Assembly (NCBI GenBank): GCA_965248775.1
Contig: OZ252150.1
Coordinates: 3,534,001 to 3,598,000 of the forward strand
Origin: JBHHUI01 sp965248775
GTDB taxonomy: Bacteria; Chloroflexota; Anaerolineae; Anaerolineales; JBHHUI01
Length of the DNA: 64,000 nucleotides
Direction: 5' to 3'
The notes below the pieces were generated by a model, which worked only from the letters and a program-made list of their open reading frames with translations, was not told the DNA's origin and made no database searches. The position numbers were made by a program, and so were the translations under genes. Positions 44,117-52,568 of the stretch are shown piece after piece. Numbering within the stretch: position 1 is the first letter of the stretch; each line of letters starts with the position of its first letter.

Positions 44117-46346
44117 ATAAAACAAGCACTCCAAGTGAATAACTGTCGCCAGAATCAGATATCACTGGCAGCCGGGCAAGCGTCACGGGGTCATAGACGG
44201 CCAGCCGAATATCAAATTCGCCGGGAGGTAGTGCCCTCAAAGGTAACGCATAGCGATCTGTGATCAGTTCACCGACTTGCCAAAGAGCAGTGGCGCTGAA
44301 GCCGTTGACAGGCCAGCGGTCGAGCTGCTTGGCCAGCAGGCCTGCATCGTCAATTAATTGCAACGAGATACTGTAATTCGTTGTCGGCGTATTTAACGCT
44401 CGCCAATCGAGTTCGACAAGAAGGTTTTCATCCGCTGCTTGATACCAGCTCCGTTTGAGCAGAATGTTCTCGCCAAAATTGACATCGGCGGATTCGTATC
44501 TATATGTCTCTCCCGGGAATTCATACAAAACTAAACGCGCGGCTGGCCCAAACACTTCGTCCGAGACGGGAAATGCGCGCGCGGATAACCAGGCCTCTAT
44601 ATGCAAAGATGTCTGATTGGCAAGATCGCGCGGCTCGGGAGTGAGTAACCAAACGCGACGTGCATTTATGGTCACACGTTCCAGATGAGCTTCAACTTCG
44701 TTTGAAGGAAGCTCTGCACGGGCGTCGAAGGTGTGCCATGGCAGGCGCGCCTGCATATGATTCATAATCACGAGCGAGCGTTCGCCGGTGCGTGAGATGA
44801 GCACATCACCTTCTTGTGCGTTGGTGTTGATGGTTTGCAGCGCGGCACGGGGACCGTCAAGCGGCCCGTATAGGGCGCGCTGCTTAGCCCGGACGAATAA
44901 CACTCCCCAGAGCAGAATGGCGATCCCAATTCCAGACATTAGTAGGCGGCCCGGGCGCAGATCGGCAATACGGGCTGTCCGCCAGATTGCCCATAGTGCG
45001 AATCCCAGCCCGGCAAATACCATCGGTAGATACCACCAGTCAACCATGGGTGCCGCCCAGGCTACATCGTCAATTTGAAACTCGCGTAGATGAGCTAGCA
45101 AGGGTGACAATCTGGGCCAATAGATCATCGCAAAGGTCGCCCCCGCTGCCCATTGATTAATGCGCACCTCGTATGCTTCGAAATCCATCAATCCGCCCAG
45201 AATTTGTGGGATCAAACTTAATGCGATGAAAAAAATCACGAGCTTACGGGCATGGATATGCGTGCGCGCCAGATCAATCATTGGTGCAATGAGGAGGACG
45301 AGTAACGGAATCAGCGGTGCAGCGTGGCGCGGACCCCAATACACCCCGCCCCACCAGCCGTTCCAGGTGGCGTACAACCCAACGTACACAAAACTGATCG
45401 TCAGAATGAGAGCGACCAGAGTCCGTTCTCTTCGCCACAGAAGCAGCGCACCGCCGGCTCCAAGGATCAACACAGGTGAGTATAGAAAAATACTCTTGCC
45501 GGGGCTGAAGAGTAGCCCGTAGAGTCCTGTGAGGAATGGGGTTGTAAAGGTCTCGTTTGATCCGTAGCCGCTATCAAGCACAGAACCAAAACGGACGTAG
45601 TTGTAGACTAAGATCAGGGTAAACCACAGACCGGCAGTGACAAAAAAAGAGATTGGAGATCGGAGATTTATGAGTTTCCAATCTTTAATCTCCAATCTCC
45701 AGTACCTAAAAAACATCCAGACAAAGAAAGGCACCACTACCGCCGTCGCTGGACGGGTGGCAATGGCCAGCCCGAGAGCGTAGCCAGTCCAGGCGGCATC
45801 AAGCCAATGTTTGCGCTGCCGAAAACGAAGTAAACCCCAAAGCGCGAGGAGGAGCGCCAGGCCCACAAGTGGCTCGCTGCCGAAAAAGCGTCCATACACA
45901 CCGGCCATTGTTACCAGTCCGAAGACCAATCCACTGGCCGCTGCCACGATCAAGTCATAACCGAGCCGGATCACGATTGCGACAAGCAGCGCGCCGGTGA
46001 TGGCAGTGATAAATGCATTGAGCGCGAAGGCAATCTGCACAGCACCCAAATCTGGCACGCTCATGCCAATCAGGTAGAGCGGTACGGCAGCCAAGCTGGT
46101 TGGCAGCCCGAACTTCAAATAGTTGTGACCGTCTGGGCCGCTGCGTTCAGCCAGCAGCGAGATGGTGGCATCGGTGATAGTGAGGTGCTGGTCCACGTCG
46201 AACCAGCTTTTGCGCACCAGGCTGTCTGTCACCAAAAGCATGCCTTCTTCCTGATCGAAGGCGTGGATCGTGCCGCTGTAAAAGAGCGTGTAGGCGATGA
46301 ACAAACTGACACCCACGAGAATTGAAACAGTTGTTGAGCGACTCAC
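44100..46346 (-). CDS. Multi-span membrane glycosyltransferase (GT39/ArnT-like)
   Basis: About 10-12 predicted membrane helices occupy the first 530 residues, with an acidic pair in the first outer loop (AFDQEEGMLLVTDSLVR). The C-terminal 200 residues are a soluble outer domain. The overall form is that of polyprenyl-phosphate-sugar-dependent transferases. The frame is open to a TTG at 46427, but the GTG at 46346 follows a TATAAT and could be a leaderless start, so I chose it. A purine/pyrimidine palindrome (45649-45700) is translated within the gene. Confidence 0.75.
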   Translation of the reverse strand: MSRSTTVSILVGVSLFIAYTLFYSGTIHAFDQEEGMLLVTDSLVRKSWFDVDQHLTITDATISLLAERSGPDGHNYLKFGLPTSLAAVPLYLIGMSVPDLGAVQIAFALNAFITAITGALLVAIVIRLGYDLIVAAASGLVFGLVTMAGVYGRFFGSEPLVGLALLLALWGLLRFRQRKHWLDAAWTGYALGLAIATRPATAVVVPFFVWMFFRYWRLEIKDWKLINLRSPISFFVTAGLWFTLILVYNYVRFGSVLDSGYGSNETFTTPFLTGLYGLLFSPGKSIFLYSPVLILGAGGALLLWRRERTLVALILTISFVYVGLYATWNGWWGGVYWGPRHAAPLIPLLVLLIAPMIDLARTHIHARKLVIFFIALSLIPQILGGLMDFEAYEVRINQWAAGATFAMIYWPRLSPLLAHLREFQIDDVAWAAPMVDWWYLPMVFAGLGFALWAIWRTARIADLRPGRLLMSGIGIAILLWGVLFVRAKQRALYGPLDGPRAALQTINTNAQEGDVLISRTGERSLVIMNHMQARLPWHTFDARAELPSNEVEAHLERVTINARRVWLLTPEPRDLANQTSLHIEAWLSARAFPVSDEVFGPAARLVLYEFPGETYRYESADVNFGENILLKRSWYQAADENLLVELDWRALNTPTTNYSISLQLIDDAGLLAKQLDRWPVNGFSATALWQVGELITDRYALPLRALPPGEFDIRLAVYDPVTLARLPVISDSGDSYSLGVLVLSNSFD
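45649..45700. repeat. Purine/pyrimidine palindrome inside a coding region
   Basis: GAGATTGGAGATCGGAGATT faces AATCTTTAATCTCCAATCTC. It encodes the RLEIKDWKLINLRSPI stretch of the membrane glycosyltransferase in the antisense reading, and shares its style with intergenic copies at 13858, 17084 and 38876. Confidence 0.6.
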
Positions 46347-46482
46347 GACACGGATTATAACGGGTGCACCAGCCGAAAAGTATACATAGATCGTTGAAAA
46401 ACCCCAATAATCACTTTTACTTTCCAATCAATGGCAGCTATGCTAGAATCCCTCGCAGTCACCGGAAAGGTATTAAACACTG

Positions 46483-46989
46483 ATGGTTGAAGTCACAATT
46501 GACAGTATTCGTGTAAGTTTGATGTCGCAACACCGTGTTGTTATCCTGAAGGATGTTGATAGCGAGCGGTACTTGCCAATTTGGATCGGTCCGTGTGAGG
46601 CCGATGCGATTACGGTGGAATTACAGGAAGTTGAGGTCGCGCGACCACTTACTCACGATATTTTGACCAACGTGATCCAGGAACTTGGGGCCGACGTATC
46701 TCACATTCTGGTGCGTGATTTACGTGATGACGTTTTCTACGCTTTCATCGTACTAGATCAGAATGGCACCCGGTTGGAAGTTGACACACGTCCCTCGGAT
46801 GCCCTAGCAGTAGCTGTGCGCGTCAGTGTGCCGATCTTTGTGGAAGACGATGTCATGGACCAGGCCGGTATCGTGCCTGAGCCCGAAATGGAAGCGGAAG
46901 ACAGCGACGTGGACGACGAGCGCCTTTCGGCATTTGCTGATTTCGTCGATACACTCGATCTAGAAGATCTCGACGACGAAGAAGAGTAG
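46483..46989 (+). CDS. Bifunctional nuclease (BFN, DUF151) family protein
   Basis: 168 residues. The DUF151 core spans residues 1-125 (VILKDVDSERYLPIWIGPCEADAI, PLTHDILTNVIQELGA, DTRPSDALAVAVR), followed by an acidic tail. Plant members cleave both RNA and DNA. The bacterial role is not established, although the fold is conserved in many phyla. Divergent from the membrane glycosyltransferase. Confidence 0.88.
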   Translation: MVEVTIDSIRVSLMSQHRVVILKDVDSERYLPIWIGPCEADAITVELQEVEVARPLTHDILTNVIQELGADVSHILVRDLRDDVFYAFIVLDQNGTRLEVDTRPSDALAVAVRVSVPIFVEDDVMDQAGIVPEPEMEAEDSDVDDERLSAFADFVDTLDLEDLDDEEE

Positions 46990-47017
46990 TCATCTTCCCT
47001 ATTATTAACCTACCTTA

Positions 47018-47047
47018 TTGAGTGCGGCCGGAAGCGAATGGTAAAAT
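47018..47047 (+). promoter_or_regulatory. Promoter of the dnaB unit
   Basis: -35 TTGAGT at 47018-47023 and -10 TAAAAT at 47042-47047 with an 18-bp spacer. The predicted transcript start, about 47054, falls at the left arm of the hairpin pair that follows. Confidence 0.6.
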
Positions 47048-47052
47048 AGCTT

Positions 47053-47103
47053 CCCCGCCCGAAAATTTAAGGCGGGGCGTCAGAAATTGACGCCCCTTTT
47101 TTA
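47053..47103 (+). terminator. Two mutually exclusive hairpins, the second a strong terminator, in the dnaB leader
   Basis: CCCCGCC (47053-47059) can pair with GGCGGGG (47071-47077). GGGGCGTC (47074-47081) can pair with GACGCCCC (47089-47096), followed by six T. The two stems share GGGG and cannot form together, the layout of an attenuator. It could equally be just the terminator of the upstream nuclease gene. Confidence 0.6.
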
Positions 47104-47153
47104 TTCTGCTTTATGGGGGATTCCATCCAAGTTTTACAATTGACGGACATCGC

Positions 47154-48518
47154 ATGACCACCGTCGACACCCGCGCCGAGTTGGCGCCACCCTACAATCT
47201 GGAAGCCGAAGAAGCCGTTCTTGGAGCGGTCATTATTGATTCGGATGCATATCTCGAAGTGGCGCAATTGCTGCAGCCGGATGACTTCTACACGATTAAG
47301 CACACCTGGTTGTGGGAAGCCTACGTCGCATTGCACGAACAACGCATGCCTATTGATGTTGTCACCGTCCAGGATGAACTGGAACGACGCGGACAGCTCT
47401 CAGAGATGGGCGGCCCGGCGTACCTGACACATCTCGTTACGACGGTAGCAACATCCTACAACGTAGAAGCCTACGGGCGCCTCGTGGAAGAGGCGGCTAC
47501 GCGCCGACGCCTGCTACAGGCTGCCTCCGAGATTGCAAAGGTGGCCTATGACGAGCAGACCGATCTAGCAGAAGTTGTTGGTCATGCCGAGCAATCGCTT
47601 TTCTCGGTCAGCCAGCGGCGACAGACGCGCGACCTGGTTCATATCCGCAAAGTCGCCAGCGATTACTACGACCGCATCCAATACCTCTACGACCATCGCG
47701 ATGAGCCGCTGGGCGTGCCAACCGGCTTCAAAGATCTGGACCAAATTCTAGGTGGCATGCAGAAGTCCGATCTGATCATCATCGCCGGTCGTCCTGGGCA
47801 GGGTAAGTCTGGTTTTATGATTTCTGCCGCTCTTAACGCAGTCCGCCATCGCAAGCGCGTTGCTTTCTTCTCGCTGGAAATGTCTAACGAGCAAGTGGTA
47901 CAGCGAATGATCGCGCAGGAGACGGAGATCGATACGCACCGTCTGCGCCTCGGCAATCTGGAAGACCACGAGTGGTCACGCTTCATCCACTCCGTGGACG
48001 TGTTGAGCGACAAAAGCATCTACCTGGACGATACGCCTTCGATTACGGCACTACAGCTACGCACGAAGGCGCGGCGGCTCGACGCCGAAGTCGAGTTGGA
48101 CCTGATCATAGTGGACTATCTGCAATTGATGACGGCGGAAGTCGGCCGGCGCGATATGAACCGGGTGCAGGAAGTTTCGGTCATCTCGCGTGGATTGAAA
48201 GCGCTAGCCCGCGACCTGAACGTTCCGGTACTGGCCGGCGCGCAGTTATCCCGCTCTATAGAGCACCGTTCGGGGCAGCGACCGATGCTCTCGGACCTGC
48301 GAGAATCCGGCAGCATTGAGCAGGACTCGGATGTGGTGATGTTCCTGCACCACCCCGACGACTGGAACGAGGATCCGGAACTGAAGAACGTTACCGAGGT
48401 CGTCATAGCAAAACACCGCAACGGCCCGACGGGCAAGATCAAACTCGTGTTCCTGGGCGCCCTGGCGAAATTCGTGGACGGCGAGACTCGCCGCGTGGTG
48501 CTGGACGGCGGGCGATGA
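47154..48518 (+). CDS. dnaB: Replicative DNA helicase DnaB
   Basis: 454 residues: an N-terminal helical domain (NLEAEEAVLGAVIID), a linker, and a RecA-like C-terminal ATPase with Walker A GRPGQGKS at 212-219, FFSLEMSNEQVVQRM, Walker B LDLIIVDYLQLM and the arginine-finger block SDLRESGSIEQDSD. It unwinds DNA ahead of the replication fork. The stop overlaps the start of the next gene (ATGA). Confidence 0.97.
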   Translation: MTTVDTRAELAPPYNLEAEEAVLGAVIIDSDAYLEVAQLLQPDDFYTIKHTWLWEAYVALHEQRMPIDVVTVQDELERRGQLSEMGGPAYLTHLVTTVATSYNVEAYGRLVEEAATRRRLLQAASEIAKVAYDEQTDLAEVVGHAEQSLFSVSQRRQTRDLVHIRKVASDYYDRIQYLYDHRDEPLGVPTGFKDLDQILGGMQKSDLIIIAGRPGQGKSGFMISAALNAVRHRKRVAFFSLEMSNEQVVQRMIAQETEIDTHRLRLGNLEDHEWSRFIHSVDVLSDKSIYLDDTPSITALQLRTKARRLDAEVELDLIIVDYLQLMTAEVGRRDMNRVQEVSVISRGLKALARDLNVPVLAGAQLSRSIEHRSGQRPMLSDLRESGSIEQDSDVVMFLHHPDDWNEDPELKNVTEVVIAKHRNGPTGKIKLVFLGALAKFVDGETRRVVLDGGR

Positions 48519-49210
48519 AAGGCTTTGCCGGGTTCCGCTCTGGCAAGCAACGCACCACCCCCATCCCCAACCAGTTTTTTGAAGAACTTCTCACCCAGAT
48601 AGATGATCTCGCGGAGCTGCAAGTCACGCTCTATAGTTTCTGGCGACTGGCTCTCAAGGAAGGCCAGATCAGATATTTGCGATTGGCGGAGATGTTGGAT
48701 GATGAAACACTGCTTACCAGCCTGAGTTCGCACCAGCGGACAGCGGAGAAAGCGCTGGCGGAGGCGCTCGAAAGGGCAGTGGCGCGGCAGTCCATCTTGC
48801 ATGTGGAGATCGAAAGTGCAGGCGGGGGGGACGATTACTATTTCATGAATACGCCCAAAGGACGGGCGGCGGTGGCCGGCATCACACGTGGAGAATGGCG
48901 TCCAACCGGTGAAGCGGAAACGCCAATTGCTGTGCTTGTCGATCGGCCGAATATCTTTACACTCTACGAACAGAACATAGGGCCACTCTCGCCGCTCATC
49001 AGCGAAGAGCTGCAGGATGCTGAAGAGACCTACCCGGAGCAATGGTTCGAAGAAGCCATGCGGCTGGCAGTAAACAACAACGCTCGCAACTGGAACTATG
49101 TGCGCGCAATTCTAGAACGCTGGCGCACAGAGGGGAAAAAGGACAGTGGAAAAGGCCGAAGAGATACTGAAAAGAGTCGTCGGCGATATCTCGACTACCT
49201 CGAAGAGTGA
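48515..49210 (+). CDS. DnaD-domain primosomal protein
   Basis: 231 residues. The N-terminal winged-helix-like part (PIPNQFFEELLTQIDDLAELQVTLYSFWRLA) is followed by a DnaD/DDBH2-type helical domain around residues 150-205 (FTLYEQNIGPLSPLISEEL...WNYVRAILERW) and a basic tail. In Firmicutes DnaD helps load the helicase at origins. Its place between dnaB and a helicase loader supports the same role. The next gene starts inside its 3' end (65-bp overlap). Confidence 0.87.
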   Translation: MKGFAGFRSGKQRTTPIPNQFFEELLTQIDDLAELQVTLYSFWRLALKEGQIRYLRLAEMLDDETLLTSLSSHQRTAEKALAEALERAVARQSILHVEIESAGGGDDYYFMNTPKGRAAVAGITRGEWRPTGEAETPIAVLVDRPNIFTLYEQNIGPLSPLISEELQDAEETYPEQWFEEAMRLAVNNNARNWNYVRAILERWRTEGKKDSGKGRRDTEKSRRRYLDYLEE

Positions 49211-50528
49211 CGGGGCGCCGCCTGAGCGGCCGCACCCACGTCCGGGCTCCGGCGATCCGAATTGTCCGCATTGTCATGGCCTTGGCTATCTGCGCGCGGA
49301 CGTGCCATTTGGGCACCCAGATTTTGGTGAACTGCTCCCGTGCAGTTGTCGGTTGGAAGAAATCGCCGAGGCAAAAGCGAATTGGCGTCTGGAGATATCC
49401 AGCCTGGGTGCGTTAAGCGAGAAAACGTTCGATAATTTCATCCCCTCTGGCGAGGCGATGGAAACGCGCCAATCGGAGAGTTTGCGTCGCGCCTATGACA
49501 TGACCCACCGCTTTGCTGAAGAGCCGCGTGGCTGGCTGCTTTTGCATGGCCCGTACGGCTGCGGCAAAACGCATCTGGCTGCAGCAATTGCCAACAAACG
49601 GTTGGAACATGGCGATCTGGCTTTGTTTGTCACGGTCCCGGATTTGCTCGATCATCTGCGCGCCACGTTCAGCCCCTCTTCAGCAATCGATTACGATGAG
49701 CTGTTCGAAAAGGTGCGAAACACAACCTTGCTCGTACTCGACGATCTGGGTGCAGAGAGCCCGACACCCTGGGCACAGGAAAAATTGTTCCAGATTTTCA
49801 ACCACCGTTACAACGCCCAATTGCCGACCGTCGTCACATCGAACGTGGAACTCGAACGATTCGAACCGCGCATTCGGAGCCGTTTGGAGGATATTGACCT
49901 CGTCCGCAAGGTCGTCATCGACGCGCCCGATTTCCGGCGCCCCGAATCGGACCAACTCGATCTCTCTTCGCTGGAAGTGCACGAGCATCAGACCTTTGAG
50001 ACGTGGGATGCGCGGAAAGGGGAACTCCCCGCCGAACACTATCGGCTGCTCAGCAGTGCCTTTGAAGCTGCCCGCGCATACTCCGAAAACCCGCAGGGTT
50101 GGTTATATTTATCCGGCGGTCATGGCTGTGGCAAGACACACCTGGCAGCTGCAATTGCCAATCAGCGTGTACGCACCAGCAATCCGGCGCTCTTTATTAC
50201 TTTCGCCGATCTGCTCGATCATCTGCGCGCCACTTTCAGCCCCGATTCGCTCGTACGCTACGACAAACGCTTCAGCGAAGTACGCAATGCACCGGTGCTT
50301 GTCTTGGATGATCTGGTATTGGAGAGTGCAACACCTTGGGCACGAGAGAAGTTGAGCCAGTTAATTGATCATCGTTATATACGCAAATTGCCAACGGTGA
50401 TCACTACAGCGGCAGAACGAACCGAACTGGACGCGCGCCTTGAAGCGCGTATGCTTGATCCGCGTCTGACGGTCGTCTGCCCGATCACGGCGCCGATCTA
50501 CAAAGGCAAACGAAAACGACGACGATAG
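49146..50528 (+). CDS. Helicase-loader-like protein with two tandem DnaC-type AAA+ modules
   Basis: 460 residues. Residues 40-68 form a CxxH/CxC-type zinc element (CPHC, CSC). AAA+ module 1 has Walker A GPYGCGKT (135-142), Walker B LLVLDDLG and an arginine-finger region (RIRSRLED). Module 2 repeats the pattern with GGHGCGKT (324-331) and LVLDDL. Both modules contain DLLDHLRATFSP, so the second arose by internal duplication. DnaC/DnaI loaders normally have one module. A GTG start at 49146 with GAGGGG upstream. Confidence 0.88.
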   Translation: MEKAEEILKRVVGDISTTSKSDGAPPERPHPRPGSGDPNCPHCHGLGYLRADVPFGHPDFGELLPCSCRLEEIAEAKANWRLEISSLGALSEKTFDNFIPSGEAMETRQSESLRRAYDMTHRFAEEPRGWLLLHGPYGCGKTHLAAAIANKRLEHGDLALFVTVPDLLDHLRATFSPSSAIDYDELFEKVRNTTLLVLDDLGAESPTPWAQEKLFQIFNHRYNAQLPTVVTSNVELERFEPRIRSRLEDIDLVRKVVIDAPDFRRPESDQLDLSSLEVHEHQTFETWDARKGELPAEHYRLLSSAFEAARAYSENPQGWLYLSGGHGCGKTHLAAAIANQRVRTSNPALFITFADLLDHLRATFSPDSLVRYDKRFSEVRNAPVLVLDDLVLESATPWAREKLSQLIDHRYIRKLPTVITTAAERTELDARLEARMLDPRLTVVCPITAPIYKGKRKRRR

Positions 50529-50593
50529 TGATAGTTAAGCTCCATGTATATTTCCGCTGCATAAAACTTTATCAGGATTGAATAGGGTTATCA

Positions 50594-51106
50594 ATGGACA
50601 AAACAATCGAACACATTCACTCCGTTTTGGAGACAACAGCCAAGCGTTGGAGTGAAATGGCTGCTACGCTGCCCGCCGAACTATTGGCACGAGTACCGGC
50701 TGCAGGAGAGTGGTCGGCCATCGAATGCTTGCATCATCTTATCGATGTCGAGAAGCAGGTCTTTCCCTTTCGCGTAGATACGATTCTGTCCGGAAAGGAT
50801 CTAACGGTCTTCGATCCAGATGAACAATCGGGTGAGTTTGATCACAGCCGGACGGCAGCTGACCTCGCTGCCGAATTCGACCGCCTGCGCAGAGAAAGCT
50901 TGCTTAAGGTGGCTGGGCTTTCAGCGGATGATCTCGCCCGGACTGCGCATCATGGCGAACTTGGAATGGTTTCATTGAGCGAGATGTTGCACGAATGGGC
51001 TACGCATGATCTTGTGCATACGGTTCAGGCAGAACGGGCTTTGATGCAACCTTTCATTGCATCGAGCGGCCCCTGGAAGCCTGGCTTTGCAGAGCATATC
51101 GCCTGA
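50594..51106 (+). CDS. DinB-family protein
   Basis: 170 residues with a four-helix DinB/YfiT-like fold. The metal-binding histidine is in SAIECLHHLIDVE near residue 47 and the C-terminal pair in HEWATHDLVHTVQAE. The family includes thiol-S-transferases and damage-inducible proteins; substrate unknown. Its last 26 codons are present again as a decayed copy at 54973-55050. Confidence 0.87.
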   Translation: MDKTIEHIHSVLETTAKRWSEMAATLPAELLARVPAAGEWSAIECLHHLIDVEKQVFPFRVDTILSGKDLTVFDPDEQSGEFDHSRTAADLAAEFDRLRRESLLKVAGLSADDLARTAHHGELGMVSLSEMLHEWATHDLVHTVQAERALMQPFIASSGPWKPGFAEHIA

Positions 51107-51250
51107 GTAGTTAAACCCACCCAAATAGCGAGTACGGTTTCAAAATCCAACTGTACTCTTGTGAATAACGCTTCAATGATTGCGGCGGCCTTGCGACAGC
51201 TACTTCGTTAGCAAGATTTCCTAACGCAAGAAGCGCGTGAGCACTGCCGC

Positions 51251-51430
51251 GGTACCCAGTACAGCGTGCAGCCCAGTACCGAACGAACTGGGTCGGTATG
51301 TTCATCACGATGCTGTCGCATAGCGATGCAGTGAGCACGCCACTGTGCGCGACAAGTACGCCACTGCGCCGAACGCCCAGTCACCTAGTCCTGAATGTAC
51401 TGGGTCAGGACGAATGAACTGGGTCGGTAT
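51251..51430. repeat. Compound hairpin repeat of the ACCCAGT family, intergenic
   Basis: This 180-bp stretch between dinB and a CBS gene is built from the same words as the transposase inserts: GAACTGGGTCGGTAT twice, ATCACGATGC, GATGCAGTGAGCACGCC, GCCCAGTCAC and CTGAATGTACTGGGTCAGGACG. It is longer than 81 bp and may be two units fused. The other parts of 51107-51541 show no gene. Confidence 0.65.
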
Positions 51431-51541
51431 CTCTGGTTTGCACAGCCATCTCGACCGCGGATACGTCCACCCGGGAATTTACGCCCACACCAGAAGAGAC
51501 AAGGCCCAGCGCTCTCCGCATGTGACACTCCGGAGGAAATA

Positions 51542-52027
51542 ATGGATATCCACCAGTTTATGAAAACCAAGGTGTTCACGTTACCCATCACAGCCACCGT
51601 GAGAGAAGCTGCGCGCGTTGTGGTTGCAGATCGAATTGGCACCCTTCCGATCGTTGACGAAGACCGGAAACTGGTGGGTGTGCTTAGTCTGGGGCAATTA
51701 CTTGACCTGGTCATGCCGATCTTTGTTGACATGCTATCTGATATTGACTTTGTGCATGACTTCGGTGCCGCAGAAGAATCTCGGCCCGACGAGGCCACGC
51801 TTAATCAGTCCGTCTCGGATCTGATGGGTGAGGCGGTTTCAGTCCCAACCAACTGCGGGCTGGTTCGCGCTTATGCGGTGATGAGAAAACTCCGGCTCTA
51901 TGACCTGCCCGTGGTAGATGAAGACAACCGGGTGGTGGGGTTGGCTTCGCGTGTCGATGTGGCCAGAGATAACCTGGCCGGATGGGAGAATCCACCAGAA
52001 CAACCTGAACCGGGCCAGAATCCGTGA
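51542..52027 (+). CDS. CBS-domain pair protein
   Basis: 161 residues with two CBS motifs (about 1-60 and 85-150; DRIGTLPIVDEDRKLVGVLSL and LYDLPVVDEDNRVVGLASRVDVA). GGAGG lies 6 bp before the ATG at 51542. Its stop overlaps the start of the transporter gene, so the CBS pair probably regulated that transporter by nucleotide binding. Confidence 0.87.
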   Translation: MDIHQFMKTKVFTLPITATVREAARVVVADRIGTLPIVDEDRKLVGVLSLGQLLDLVMPIFVDMLSDIDFVHDFGAAEESRPDEATLNQSVSDLMGEAVSVPTNCGLVRAYAVMRKLRLYDLPVVDEDNRVVGLASRVDVARDNLAGWENPPEQPEPGQNP

Positions 52028-52568
52028 GCAACGAATCCATCTCATTTTCCTTCGCAGTAGCCGTTTTCCTGATCACGCTGCTGATAATTCTGTTCGAAAA
52101 GGTCCACCGTATGATCATTGCCGCGGTTGGCGCAACGCTGATGGTCAGCGGCGGGCTAATCCTTGGCTTCTACGATGAACACAATGCCATCGAAGCGATT
52201 GACTCGGAGACCCTCGGCCTGCTGCTGGGTATGATGACCATTGTTGCGCTACTGGAGCCGACCGGTTTCTTCGAGCATCTGGCAATCTGGGCCGGTCGCT
52301 GGTCGCGTGGCAAGCCCGTGCGACTCCTCGTACTATTAGGGACGGTCACCACAGTCCTCTCGTTGTTTCTCGATAATGTGACCACAGTGGTCCTGATCGC
52401 CCCGGTCACGATACTGATCAGCGAAATCCTGGACATGAACCCCACGCCACTGCTGATAGCAGAAGCGCTGCTCTCCAATACAGGCGGTGTGGGAACCCTC
52501 GTAGGCGATCCACCAAACGTGATCATCGGCTCTGCCGCCGGATTAACCTTCAATGACTTTCTGATTAA

